From: Stenocarpella maydis
Lineage: Eukaryota > Ascomycota > Sordariomycetes > Diaporthales > Diaporthaceae
Direction of reading: 5' to 3'
DNA: 64,000 nt
Assembly (NCBI GenBank): GCA_002270565.1
Contig: NQMI01000034.1
Span: 1-64,000 of the forward strand
Part shown: in pieces, positions 47,301 to 58,730 of the stretch
Position numbering within the stretch: the stretch's first letter is position 1
How the letters are laid out: every line of letters starts with the position of its first letter
Position numbers and translations under genes: made by a program
The notes under the pieces: generated by a model
Databases searched by the model: none
What the model saw: only the letters and a program-made list of their open reading frames with translations
What the model was told of the DNA's origin: nothing

Positions 47301-48085
47301 GGGCAGGCACATTTGCTGTAGTACTTGGTGTATAGAAACTCTGGAGGCTCGACGGGCCGATAAGGTGCGGTTGAGGAAGTGGCCACTGGCGCTGCTGAGG
47401 CCTGGGCCATCAAACGAGCTGGATCGACTATTGTGAAGGGATGGGGACCGAGGGACTTTGGTCGCATGCGACGAGTCGGAACGGCGGCTAACCAACTCTT
47501 CTCTCTCTAGTTAGCACAAATAAGGCCCGGGCGATACTTTGCCTACGTGGGTGTGGTGTGTGTTTTGTAGCGTCAGAGATTTGTACTCTGTAAAGGCACT
47601 AACAGGATGCCACAAGGCAAAACATGGTGTCCTGTCAGGCCGTGGAGACACGAGACTCTCAGCCTACCGTGCAAGCCGTCCTCAACGTGCGTGCTCGAGG
47701 CTCACTCTCGCCCGCTTGACCAGGGAAGGGCAGGGTGCAGTGAAGCCCGCCCCAGGAAAACAACAATGCGGTGCTAAGAGACAGGAGACGAGAATTCCAG
47801 AGTGCTGTTAGCCACGGCTGGGTTGGTTTTTGGGCGGTTTGGTGCACGCACACACACAATTAACCAAGACTCCCCCCTCTCTTTGGCCCACCCACCTGCA
47901 GTATTGCGTACGAGAGGCTTCACGCTCTTTTACGCAACGTGAACGGTAGTACCTGGGACATTATTACGAGGAAGCATCTGGAATATACATAGTACATGGC
48001 TTATTAGCCTGGCCCGCTGCACATGCATCGCAGCTGCGACCATTAGTGTATTATCATCATTACTATTATTTAGCTCTGCGTCTTG

Positions 48086-48150
48086 ATTTTGTCTTTTTCT
48101 CTTTTCCCTTTTTTCCTTCTGTTTTTTCCCCTGCCCGGCTTAGTCCCCCC
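48086..48150 (+). promoter_or_regulatory. Pyrimidine-rich tract before the kinase gene
   Basis: A long C/T tract on the plus strand, with purines nearly absent, followed by C-rich leader-like DNA up to the ATG at 48736. CT tracts often mark core promoters in filamentous fungi, so transcription of the kinase gene probably starts just downstream. Confidence 0.4.
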
Positions 48151-48357
48151 TCCCCCCCATATCTTGTACCTCCGTATCCCCCTTGCAGCCCACCCGGTCC
48201 GCAGCCCAGTGTTACCAAAAACTGGCGACCTCCCGACCCACCCCTCCACTCAACCCTGTCTAGCCCCAGGCCAAGTCCTGCCCTCAAGTCCTGCCCTGCT
48301 CTGCAGCCCCCCCTCCTCTTCCCCAAAAGCCCAAGGCCAGCCAGCACAGTTTACGCT

Positions 48358-48392
48358 GGCGCTCATGCTCACGCTCACGCTCACGCTCATCT
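48358..48392. repeat. (GCTCAC)n hexamer repeat
   Basis: About six GCTCAC/GCTCAT units in the probable 5' leader of the kinase gene. Confidence 0.85.
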
Positions 48393-48735
48393 TCATTCGA
48401 AACGGCCGGCCTTCTCCCCCCCCCAGCACCGACTTCCACCACCGACCACCGACCACAATCCTCTCCTTCCCCCACACCCACCAAAAATATTCACCACACA
48501 CAGCATTGCACCCCCTCGAGCTGATCAGTCGCCATGGCGGCTTAGACACGACAATTTCTCTCTTCGACCACTGTTTCGCTCCGACTGAGGCTTGACCGGC
48601 TCAAGAGCCAACATCGACTGCTCATTATGTCGGGTTGCCGTGCCCTTCTCACTCCTCACCAGCACCTGAGCCCGCAACGACTTCCACTCCGACCCCGACC
48701 CCGATCCTCACTCCGTCGTCGACCACGGCCGCAAA

Positions 48736-51700
48736 ATGGAGCACCGGGCCACTAATCCGCCTGCTCAATCTCACCCTCAGCCGCAGGCACAAACTCACGA
48801 CACGCTTCTACCTACACACCCGCAGAACCCCTCGCTCACTGCCGGCAGCACGCCCGTCTCGTCCCCTGGGCTCTTCAGTCCGTCCAACCCCCGCACCACC
48901 ATGTCTCTGCCGCCCTCCCAGTCCGTCTCTGAGGGTTCAACGCCTGCCGCACTCAACAGTCCCTTCCTACATCCCCTACAGAACCACAGAGTTAGAGAGT
49001 ACGTGTCTACCGTCCAGCGGCCCAGCTAGACCCCGCAGCCTCGCCGTTCTCTTGTCACACCTCGTGTTCAAACGTCGAGCAATCTGAAACCGTACTGGCC
49101 GCCGCGGGCAGCTAGGCCGCGCCAAGGGCCACCCATGCGCGCGCCCGCGTTGACCTGGCCCGGTATAGCGAGTGTCGGTGTGGGTGTACGGGCCTGAACA
49201 AAGTTACTGACAACGACCTTTATAGGACACACGTCGCCAACATCGATAGAGACTTCACCACAGGACGCAAGATCATCAACCATTACGAGGTCATCGAGGA
49301 GATCGGCCGTGGTGTTCACGGCAAGGTGAAGCTTGCACGCGACCTCGACGTCGGCCACAATGTCGCCATAAAGATTGTCCCCCGATTCTCCAGAAAACGC
49401 CGGCTCGGCAGGATCACCCAACATGTTTCTCCCTTTGAGAAGTCCAAAAGAGAAATCGCCATCCTCAAGAAAATCAGGCATCCGAACGTGGTGGCCCTGC
49501 TGGAAGTCATCGACGACCCAGACTATAGGAAGATTTACCTCTGCCTCGAACATGTCGAATGCGGAGAGGTCATATGGAGGAAGAAGGGCCTCCCGAATAT
49601 ATGTGCATTCGAGCGCCGGCGTATCGAAAGGGAGATGAGGGGCGAGACCCTGACCGAGGAGGAAGAGCAGCATCTCCTCGACTTGGAACGGCGGTTCAAC
49701 GTCAAGGAGATGAAACGCGCCCACATTGCAGAGAAGACCGGTAGCCACGGCGACCCTTGGAGCCTCGAACTGGGCCAAGACGAGTCGGAACCTAGATCTG
49801 GGCCCTCCGAGACGGATTTGATGCGGCACGCATCTGCTTCCCGGAGGTCGCACTCACCGGCTTCACGGAGATCCGCAGCCTCCTCACGGGCACCGTCGAG
49901 AACGCAGTCAGTGCAATCAATGTCTCCCTTGGCGTCTGAAGGCCCGCCGACCTCGAACGAAGATGATATGGAAACGCCAGGACCGCTCCACTCGAATCCC
50001 GGCTCGTCGAGCGCGCTCGCCGGGACCATGTATGGGGCTTATGATGATTTCGGATTCAGAGAGCGGTCGCCCAGCATGGCAGATTCCATAATATCGCACA
50101 TGTCCTCGATCGACTTCAACCCGCAACCTCATGATCCTTTCGCCGACGACTTCTCATATGTTCCTTGCTTTACCATCGACGAGGCGCGCAATGCGTTCCG
50201 GGATGTCGTCCTCGGCCTTGAATACCTGCATTATCAGGGGATTGTCCACCGTGACATCAAGCCTGCAAATCTTCTCTGGACTCGGGACCATCGCGTCAAG
50301 ATCTCGGATTTCGGTGTGTCTTATTTTGGCAGGCCGATGCGGGATGGCGAACCTGACGATACCGTCTCTGAATCAGAAGCGCAGGACTTTGACGATGAGT
50401 ACGAGCTGTCCAAGACCGTGGGAACTCCTGCCTTCTTCGCTCCCGAACTCTGCTACACGGACCTCGACAACACCCCTCCGCCCAGGGTTACCGAACAAAT
50501 CGATGTCTGGTCCCTTGGTGTAACACTTTATTGTATGATATTTGCCCGAATTCCGTTCTTGGCCGAGGATGAGTTCCAGATGTTTCGGAAGATCGCAACC
50601 GAGCCGGTGTACATCCCCACCAGGCGGTTGAGACCTGTCGATCCGTCCACGTCCCCGGACACGTCTTCGCTCTATAAGCGGGTCAATAAGCCCCCATACC
50701 GTGACGACCACCAGCTCCTCTATGAAGATGTCGATCAGCACCTCCGACATCTCCTGGGACAGATGCTCATAAAAGACCCAACGCAGCGGATCACACTTAG
50801 GGGGGTGAAGTACCACCCTTGGGTCCTTTCCAATCTACCCAATATCATGGGCTGGATCGACGACACGGACCCCCAGAGGCAGACTCAGGGTACAAGAATC
50901 AAGGTCAACGAGAAGGAAGTGGACGACGCCGTCGTGCCTCTTACACTTCTGGAGCGAGCGAGATCGACGCTCAAAAAGACACTCACCAAACTGACAAGCC
51001 GGTCTGTGGAGCGCACCGAGGGCGTTTCCCGGCGGAGGGCCACCAGCAGTGCTGCTAGTTCGGCCGGTGATAGCCCTGCCCATACGCCGATCACAAATCA
51101 TCTTCGCGACGCACGCAGGAAGAGCTTACGCGCGGACGGTGACTACTTTGCGGCCGTCAGAGAACAATCCCACACACACAGCGGGCACCCCCTGACCTAC
51201 AGCGTGACGGCTAGCCCGGAAGAAGAGTCATCGTCGGAGATGGAACCGACCTCGCAACATCCGGGAGCGGTAGGCGGCCACCCATCACATCAACTTCCTG
51301 AGATTGCCACGAGTTTTAATGGCAAACAAGATATCACAGACCACCAGACACCGACCTCGGCTCAAATGGCGTTCCCGCGCCACAGGCACTCGCGGTCCAT
51401 CACGAATGCTGTGATAAGCCTGCACAACGACCTGGCTGGTGCTCGCACGGCACCAGCTACCCCAGCTCTTGACGACCATCCCGATTCCTTGAGCGGCCTA
51501 CTCAGGAAGGGCAGAGACACGAAGCCCTCCGACGACTCGACAAGGTCTCAGTCGGTCGACAGGGCCCTGGTGTTTTCAAGCTCCGACAAGAGAGCTGAGG
51601 CGCGAGTGGGTCTGAGCTCCCTCGTTGCACCAGGAAGTTTTGAGCAACCCAAGAAGCTTTCGCAGATGCGGTCGTTAGACCTCGGCCGGGCCTTTGGAGA

Positions 51701-52703
51701 AAGCCCACCGACATCGCCCCAATTCTTTTCCCCCAACGCCATTTCCTCGTATCAGCATGGCCAACACAGGTCAGATCCAATGCTTGACAAGTTTCGAACA
51801 GTTGTCAAGATTGAGGAAAGGCCGATGACGGCCCATCGCGTGCAGGACATACCCGAGGGCAAGACACCACCCCAAAGGCAGTATGGGTCGTCTACTCCCG
51901 AGTCATTTGCTCGAGCCCAGGAGACCTTACGCCGCCGTGAAAGGCTTGCGTACGAGGACGGGTTACGGCGCCAGGAGGCACTGCAACCAGCTGCGGAGCT
52001 CGAGGCGGCACATGTTCCTTGTCCTCCCTCACCGGATGACGACGACTTCGCTAGCAACGGGGCACCTTCCCGGGGCGAGACTTTCAGCACGACGTTCTCG
52101 TCCAAATCAAACTCTCGCGAAGCCATAGCTACTCCATGGACCAGCCCTAGCGTGGTGACGAGCCCAGTGAGCTACACCACATCTGCATCGCAGAAGGACC
52201 TCAGGGATACAAACACGGATCAAATCCTTGCATTTCAGTCTGACCCTTCTCTACCGGCACTGCTCAGTGGGGCCTCATCGGTGTCTGCGGATGCGGAAGG
52301 GGACTTTCTGGGCAACCCAGGCAATCCCAAGACTGTCAGCCGGCGCGCTGTGCTCGAGACAACCGACTCGGTAACACCACCGGCGTTAGCAAAGGAGCCT
52401 GTCACGGGGTTCCCTCTGGAGGCGACAGAGCTTGATGAGCGCACCGGGGCTGTTTTCATTGATGACCACGAGCCCGAATCTCTGGGCTACTCCACGCCAA
52501 CCCCGCCGGCCCGTCTTGATGACGATGAGAGTGATAGTGATGATGGGATTCTCATGATGGGTCACCGGTCTAAGAAGTCAAACGCCACCAAAGGCTCGCC
52601 CAACTCCATGGGCAAGATTGTCTTCGGGTCGAAAAGGCGCAACACAAATGCGTCGGTGGGCAGCACCGACACAGCCAAGAAGGTGTTCACCCCTGGCGAG
52701 TAA
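48736..52703 (+). CDS. CaMKK/Ssp1/Sak1-type protein kinase
   Basis: Exons 48736-48998 and 49226-52703 (227-nt intron, GTACGT, CTGAC branch, TATAG) give 1246 aa. The Ser/Thr kinase domain runs from about residue 108 to 625: glycine loop GRGVHGKV (115-122), Lys137 in VAIK, catalytic loop HRDIKPANLL (429-438), DFG at 449-451, GTPAFFAPE from 487. Roughly 200 Ser/Arg-rich residues are inserted between the N-lobe and the catalytic loop, where the CaMKK family carries its insert. The family phosphorylates the activation loop of Snf1/AMPK and CaM kinases and links calcium, glucose and stress to growth. The C-terminal 600 residues are disordered and Ser/Pro-rich. The splice inserts the kinase directly after a short Pro/Gln/Ser-rich N-terminus. 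Which upstream-kinase orthologue it is cannot be settled without a tree. Confidence 0.9.
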
Positions 52704-54637
52704 AGACTTCCCTTGTACGACTACACAACTAGCTGTGCTATTCCCCCACAGCACTTGATGAGGCAGTGGCACTGGTCTCGTTGAGCAGCAACAAATCAAA
52801 TTATCGACATGAACCCCCAACAACATACGAACTCCCTTTTCAGTACTCAATTTCGCATTTTTTAAGTACCACAGATCACCACCTATCACAAAGCTTTTGC
52901 ATCGGTCGGCTCTCTGCTTTACTACAACTTGTCACTACTAACACATACATTCTTGTCTGTTTATACGGCGGCTACAACATCGCATCTCTTATTACTTGCA
53001 TAGCGCCACCTCCACCGAAGTTTGGGAACGAGAGGCCTGGCCCGAGGCGTCCACAATTTTCACAACGTTTGGGCCACTGTTAATTTTTCTACTTTTTTTT
53101 TTGGGGGGGGGGGGCGTAGTCCAGGCTGTTGCCTAGCGTCTGAACTTGACCCCGACGGAGGGGTGCGTTGAGCCAGCCAAATGACAGAGCCGACACGAAG
53201 AGTGGAGCTGATTTATGCGGACACGGCATTCCGCGCAGCATCCACCCCAAGTCGCCTCGGTCTTTGGCGGATGCCCGCAACTGTGTTTTCTTTATATGTG
53301 TATAATTCTTTCGTCCTTTGAGACGTTTTCAAACGGGAGAACCCCGGAGGGCGTGCATGAATGACGGCGCGGATAGACGGCGAGACCAGGGTCCCGGGCA
53401 TCCCGAGTTTTTTGGAGTGACGGGGTTCTGCATTCGGGAAGGAACTGGGAGGTTTTCCTTGACGGTCATATAGCAAGGCGCCGAGGGTGGTCTATTTCGG
53501 CTTGACGTAACACCGGCAACTTCCGTACATTTCAGCGCCCGCCGGACAACCACGGGTTAGAAGGGCCCTGGAGCGGTGGGGGTTGATGGGTTGACGGGCT
53601 TACTATATACATGTATGCCTGGTATTTCATTATGACCATGAGTGATGAGGGATTCCAGGGGGGAAGGAATGAGAAGGGCCGGAAGAAGCCAGAGACTGGA
53701 CGAGGCTGACAACGTCGCCTCAGTGGGAACGGGATCACCACATTATCATAGGAGGTGCAGCGTGTCGATGGGGGTTGCTTGCATGGTGGAGGAGAGTATG
53801 ATAACAATTTAATACGTTGGCCCAGGCCATCCATTCCAACGAAGAAGCAACACTGGACCACAGGACCATCTTCAGTGCTCGGCAATTTGACGTGAGAATC
53901 GCGTGTGCAATGTATCACAACCCACCGTACCAACGGAGCCATGTCTCGACGTCTTGTTCTTGTGGCTCATGATTATTGCATGCAAATGCTTTGCGATCTG
54001 AGCAGAGCGCTTGTCAGTAACCATGAAATAATATCCTGACCACGCAAGGAAGACGGGCGGCGGGAGGAAACAAAGTATCAAAGACACAAGCGTGAGAGTG
54101 AATCGACGTGCAAAAAAAAAACCAAAACAAAAAAACCCTCTTGTATTCTTTATTCGGGTATCTATCTCCCCACGGTACAGCCCATACCTTCCAAGTGGTC
54201 CCTAGAGATGGCTGATTTCTTCTCGGTTGGGAGCACAGCATCCCCCCCCCCCACCCCCACCTCTTTTGCGTGCCCATTAATTACAGACTACCTAACGTCT
54301 CTTTGCTCCTCGTCGGCTCAAAGACCCTCCATATTGTATCAGTGAGCATGGGGGTTTCATGTGACCGATGGCTGTCGCCGCTGTCGCATGTGTACTCCCG
54401 TAGAGGCGTACGTACGGCCCCAGAGGCCAAGGGTCGTTCGTCCTCTAGACTGCCGGTCTTCGCACAGCGCCTGCGGGACTCATCCCATGGCCCAGCGGCA
54501 ATATCGTCCTCAACCTTCCGGCTGAGTAACAGCGCCAACACAGGGCACGACGAATAGACCGATTGCCTGCGTATCCGCAACTGAATCCGCCTTCATGACT
54601 GACCCATCAAACCAGCGCGGGCTACCAGCAGATGCGC
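52704..54637. other. Convergent spacer
   Basis: About 1.9 kb lie between the stop codons of the kinase gene (plus) and ALG2 (minus). There are T- and G-runs at 53090-53114 and A-runs at 54113-54136, as in 3' UTRs. No gene is supported; frames are short and featureless. Confidence 0.6.
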
Positions 54638-56277
54638 TCACTGCTTGGTCAGCGCGACGGCAGCCAGCACGACCAGCGCGGCCAGCACGAAGAAGACGAG
54701 CACGCCTGAGCCCAAGAAGCCCAGCAGGGCGGAGAGGTTGCCCTCGCGCCTGGGGTTCTCGACGCCCGCTAGGATCCCCTCGAGCCTTTCGGCCATCTGG
54801 GTGTCGGCAAACTGGCCACGGACCCTTGCCTCGCCCTTGCGGCCCATCTCGGCCAGCTGCTCCGTGGTCATGCCGTTGAGGACCCTGTCCATGACGTCGG
54901 TCCAGGCGGCGGCGTCGGCCGGGTCCCTCAGCCAGCCCGTCTCGCCCTCGATCACCGTCTCGGTCGGCCCGCCCGTGTTGGCCGCCAGCACGGGGGTGCT
55001 CGCTAGCATGGCTTCGAGAGGCACGATGCCAAAATGCTCGTTTGAGGGCGTGTAGACGAGCAGCTCCGCCGACCTTAGGAGCTGCTGCTTGAGCGCGTTC
55101 GTCACCGATAGCAGGAATATGACGTCGATCTCGGGCGGCACCGCCAGGGCAGTCTGTGCCGAGTGTACTGTCGCCTCGGAGAGTCCGAGGGACTTGGCGA
55201 GCTCGACAAGCTCCCTGTGGTAGGAGACGTTTTCGGAGACACGGGAGTCATATCCACCTAGGGCATAGGTGCGTCAGCCAGCCGAACGTGTTGAATAGGA
55301 TAGGAATACAATAGTGCACCGTACCAGCAATGACAAGCTTGACACCGTTCCTCTTGTCCCGCGGCAGTCCGGCGTATGCCCGGATAGCCAACGCGATGTC
55401 CTTCTTGCGTTCATAGCGGTTGATGCTCAGTATGATGCCGCCATGCTCCCATACCAGACCTCCTCCCTCCGCCGCTCCGCCGGCGCCCTTTGGTGGCTTG
55501 ATGTCGATACAGGGGTACACGACCTTGAGGTCCTTGGCCCTGGCCAGGCTGGGCCAGGTGTGTGAGACCACCCCCTTCGTGAACTTGCTGTTGACAGCGA
55601 TGGCGTCGGCGAAGCTCATGCTACAACTCTCGAGGGCGTCGAAGGGGAGGCGGTACAGCTTCTTCAGCCACCTGTCGCGGCCCTGGACGAGGTGGAGGTC
55701 GGGGAAGTGGCAATAGAACAGGATGGGGGCGCCCGGCTGGAGGGACTGCAAGAGGGGTAGCCCCGCGCTGAGCTGATCGACGAAGAAGGCATCGGGCCGC
55801 AGGGAGGCGAGCTCGCCGTTGAGGCGGATCTGGACGAGGAGGTGCAGCTGTCGTGCTATGGCGCAGAAGATGCTGAGCCTGGAGAGGATCGAGGGTGGGA
55901 AGATGGTGTTGCCGCGCACGCGAACCTCGAGGGTCCCTTTCGAAGCCGGAGTCAGCAGGTGGTTACGGAGGGAAGGTGGCGATGGCTGGGCTGGGCTTGT
56001 GTTTGAGGAGCTATGTACCGTCTCTTGCCTCGTCAAAGCAGTGTTTGGGATCGCAATGGCTTGTGAAGATGACAACCTTGTGGCCCCTGTTCTGCAGTCC
56101 TACAGCGGCATCGACTACCAACCTCTCCGCACCGCCAATGCCAAGGTCTGGATGGAAAAAGACAATTGTCTTGTTCTTTCCCGTCGCTTTCATCGCTGCC
56201 ATGCTCACGCTGCCTTGGAGCTCCGTCGGTTTGGCATTCCCGTGTGGCTGCCGAGAGCCGCGTTGGGGAGAGGACAT
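54638..56277 (-). CDS. ALG2: ALG2 alpha-1,3/1,6-mannosyltransferase
   Basis: Exons 56277-56019, 55936-55325 and 55257-54638 (introns of 82 and 67 nt) encode 496 aa. ALG2 adds the second and third mannoses to Man1GlcNAc2-PP-dolichol on the cytosolic face of the ER during N-glycan assembly. It is a GT4 family enzyme: the N-terminal motif [19 protein letters not shown] (about residues 40-58), LFYCHFPD in the middle, and the EX7E motif of retaining GT-B enzymes in EHFGIVPLE (near 363), followed by [10 protein letters not shown] hydrophobic C-terminal anchor spans about 470-494. The start could instead be ATG 56202 or 56193, nearer the first conserved motif; the N-terminal 25 residues are not conserved-looking. 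It is the upstream neighbour of the CFEM gene on the same strand, about 770 bp away. Confidence 0.93.
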
Positions 56278-57047
56278 GTAAGTGCATCAATCACAGCACC
56301 TCTGCGGGCGGCATGTGGGCCTGCGGCATCAAACACGGACCCAAGTCGCCGTGGTGGCATGACTAAGCCCTTGCTCCACAGCGCAACCTCACATTGGCGC
56401 TGAGTGCGAATTTGAACCTGTGGGTAGCCGGTCGGTCATATAAGACCAACATAGCATCGGCATCATCATCACGATCACAGACAACACGTGGCTCTTCTCT
56501 ATCAATGCTGCAATTAAGAAGAGAGCGAGGAAGAGCTCGAAGCTGCAAAAACCACCCTGGCCCAGAGGCCACAGGGAGGGGTATCTCAAGTACGGAGTAC
56601 CATCACAAGGAGTGAAGGCCTCATTGTGAGGCTCCATTACCGCCCTCGCGAGCCCGCAGGCTTTGTTGCCCTCCGCATTATTCCCTGGCAAAGTGCCACT
56701 ACCTGACCATTCCATCAATCGTACATCCGTCATGCCGTCTGGCAGAGGAAATCAGCATATTTCGTCATCATGTTCTTTTTTCCCGCCGGCAAACTCCAAA
56801 ATGTCCTTCAATGCATTTCAGTTCACGCCCATTCCATTATCCACTGCTCTAGTTCCTTTGCCTTTGTACGCCATCTACCGAACCCTTTGTGGTCGCTGAA
56901 GACGATTACCGGATGAACCGTGAGGTGAAATGTGAAGAGAGCGAGTGTCGAGAAAGTTGTTAATTAATTCATGACGTGGAAACGTCAGAAAAGTTTGAAG
57001 AAAAAGAACGGAAACCAGAATTAGGTATCAAGGGCTCCTCAATCCGC
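56278..57047. other. Spacer between ALG2 and CFEM gene
   Basis: Contains the ALG2 promoter and the CFEM 3' UTR. A TACGGAGTA motif occurs at 56591. No gene is seen. Confidence 0.6.
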
Positions 57048-58064
57048 TTAGAGAAGCATGGCCGCGACACCAGCAGCAGCGAGGAGGCCGGCAACCGGGG
57101 CAGCAGTCATCTGTGGCGCCTACATGAAATGGTGATGTTAGATCGAGAGCAACGGTCCGGTCCGGCCAGGATGTGGAACGGCAAACTTACAAAGGCTGAA
57201 GATGTCGCCTCGCCCGCAGCGCTGGAAGCGGCAGAGCCGGCGGCGGAAGTTGCAGAGCCGGCAGCGGAAGTGGCAGAGCCGGCAGCGTCAGACGCAGAGC
57301 TGGCGATAGACGAGGCGGCGCTAGAGGCAGACTCGCCGACGCTCGAGGCAGATGCAGAAGCCTCCGAAGAGACACTGGCGGCAGATGAAGCTGCACCACC
57401 ACCGAAGATGGTGGTGGCGCCAGAGGTGGTGATGGTCGAGCCGTCGGAGGTAATGGTGGTGGCGAAGCTCGAAGTGGTGATGGCGCTCGACTCACCGGTG
57501 GCAGAGCCGCTCCCAGAGGCAGAACCGCTCTCAGAGGCTGAGCCGGTGGCAGAAGGAGAAGCAACGGTCTGTTGACATGTTAGACTGCAGACTTTGACAT
57601 TGGACGAACGGAGGGACTTACGGTGCCAGTAGTAGGAATGGCGACGCCAGCGGCTGTTGTTCAAGATCAGTCTTCAGCTCACTTGTGGGGGGCGGTGGGC
57701 CCAGGTAGGGTGGCGGCACATGACTTACACTGGCAGTAGGCCACGCCGTACGCAACGACAGCCTGGGCAACCTCCTCGCCACAGGCCTCGACGGAGCAGT
57801 CACGCAGACCAAAGCTGAAGTCGCCGTTGCGGCAGAGGCAGCCGGGGTCAGGCTGGCCGTTGGCAGGGGGGCAGCCGAGGTTGGCCTGCTGTCCGAGCAT
57901 GTTGTTGATGCAGTTTCGCTGGCCGATGTTTTCAGCAATAGTCTAGGCGACAAAGAAGGGAGACAAAAGGCGGGGAGACTTACGCCGCACTCGGGGACGG
58001 AGTTCATGTCCTGAGCGTAAACGGCACCAAGGAGGGCACCGGCGAGGATGGCGACAGACTTCAT
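57048..58064 (-). CDS. GPI-anchored CFEM-domain cell-surface protein
   Basis: Five exons, 58064-57984, 57942-57729, 57653-57622, 57568-57191 and 57119-57048, encode 258 aa. A signal peptide (1-17, ending VYA) is followed by a CFEM domain with the expected eight cysteines: 26, 38, 51, 62, 64, 76, 81, 97. Asp59 lies in PDPGCLC, the position that binds haem iron in yeast CFEM proteins. A Ser/Ala/Thr-rich, probably O-glycosylated stalk with SAAGSAT-type repeats follows (about 110-235), then a hydrophobic tail AGLLAAAGVAAMLL typical of a GPI signal. Roles known in the family include haem/iron capture and surface adhesion; which applies here is not shown. Intron 1 is only 41 nt and exon 3 only 32 nt. 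The last acceptor could be 12 nt farther on, also in frame. Confidence 0.9.
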
Positions 58065-58477
58065 CTTGACTGATGGGTTGGTGAGGTAGGTGGTGGTGTG
58101 GTGGCGTGGATAGTGACTGCGAGATGAGGTTGACGAATGGCGATGTGCTGCAGTGATACTTGAAAGTGGTGAAAGCTGCTTGGATGAAGACGTTGGTGTC
58201 AACGCGGGTGCGAGTGAGGATGCGCGGTTGGGATGGGGTGTAAGTGGATAGAGACGGAGGACGACGGGCGTCCTGGGAGAGAGACTGGAAGAGGCGGGCG
58301 TTGGTCGAACTTAAGAAGTGAGGTGGCTGGCTCGGGGAAGGTGCGAATTGGACCCAGGTGCGGTGGTTCACAAACACAAAGAGCCACGGCCAGGATGTGG
58401 TGGCAGATGGAGATGGAGATGGGGAGGAGGGAGGTGGGCAGGTGGAAAAGACAGGGTTATGCAAGGTACTTTACCCA

Positions 58478-58511
58478 GGCAAGGTACCAAGGCAAGGTAC
58501 CAAGGCAAGGT
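58478..58511. repeat. GGCAAGGTACCAA tandem repeat
   Basis: Two full copies and one partial copy of a 13-bp unit, preceded by a related copy near 58462. It is about 420 bp upstream of the CFEM start. Confidence 0.8.
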
Positions 58512-58674
58512 GGACAAGACAAGGCCAGGTAGGCCAGGTGCTACAGGAGATGCAATCTGGGAGAGAGGGGCGCGTACTAACGCCTTACTGGATCGACCGA
58601 CGAGAGGCTTGCAAGGGTGGGATAACTTGATTTGGGCCGTAGGAGAGAGAAGGCACGTAGCAGGTAGTGTAGGA

Positions 58675-58730
58675 AGGAGGAGAGGTGGAGAGGTGGAGAG
58701 GTGGAGAGGTGGAGAGGTGGAAAGGTGGAA
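58675..58730. repeat. GTGGAGAGG nonamer array
   Basis: About five tandem 9-bp purine-rich units with degenerate ends, lying upstream of the CFEM gene. Confidence 0.88.

Larger units (their letters stand above)
39895..48735. other. 8.8 kb gene-poor spacer
   Basis: No frame gives a recognisable protein on either strand; the longest are under 165 codons, and none has convincing splice sites or a leader. It holds several microsatellites: AC at 40713, CAGA/GAAA at 41244, an AAGGTAGC octamer array at 44329 and GTT at 45129. It also has two TACGGAGTA motifs (42789, 45588). Base composition stays ordinary, so this is not an AT-rich repeat island. The last 650 bp are the promoter and leader of the kinase gene. 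Unannotated noncoding transcripts are possible. Confidence 0.55.
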
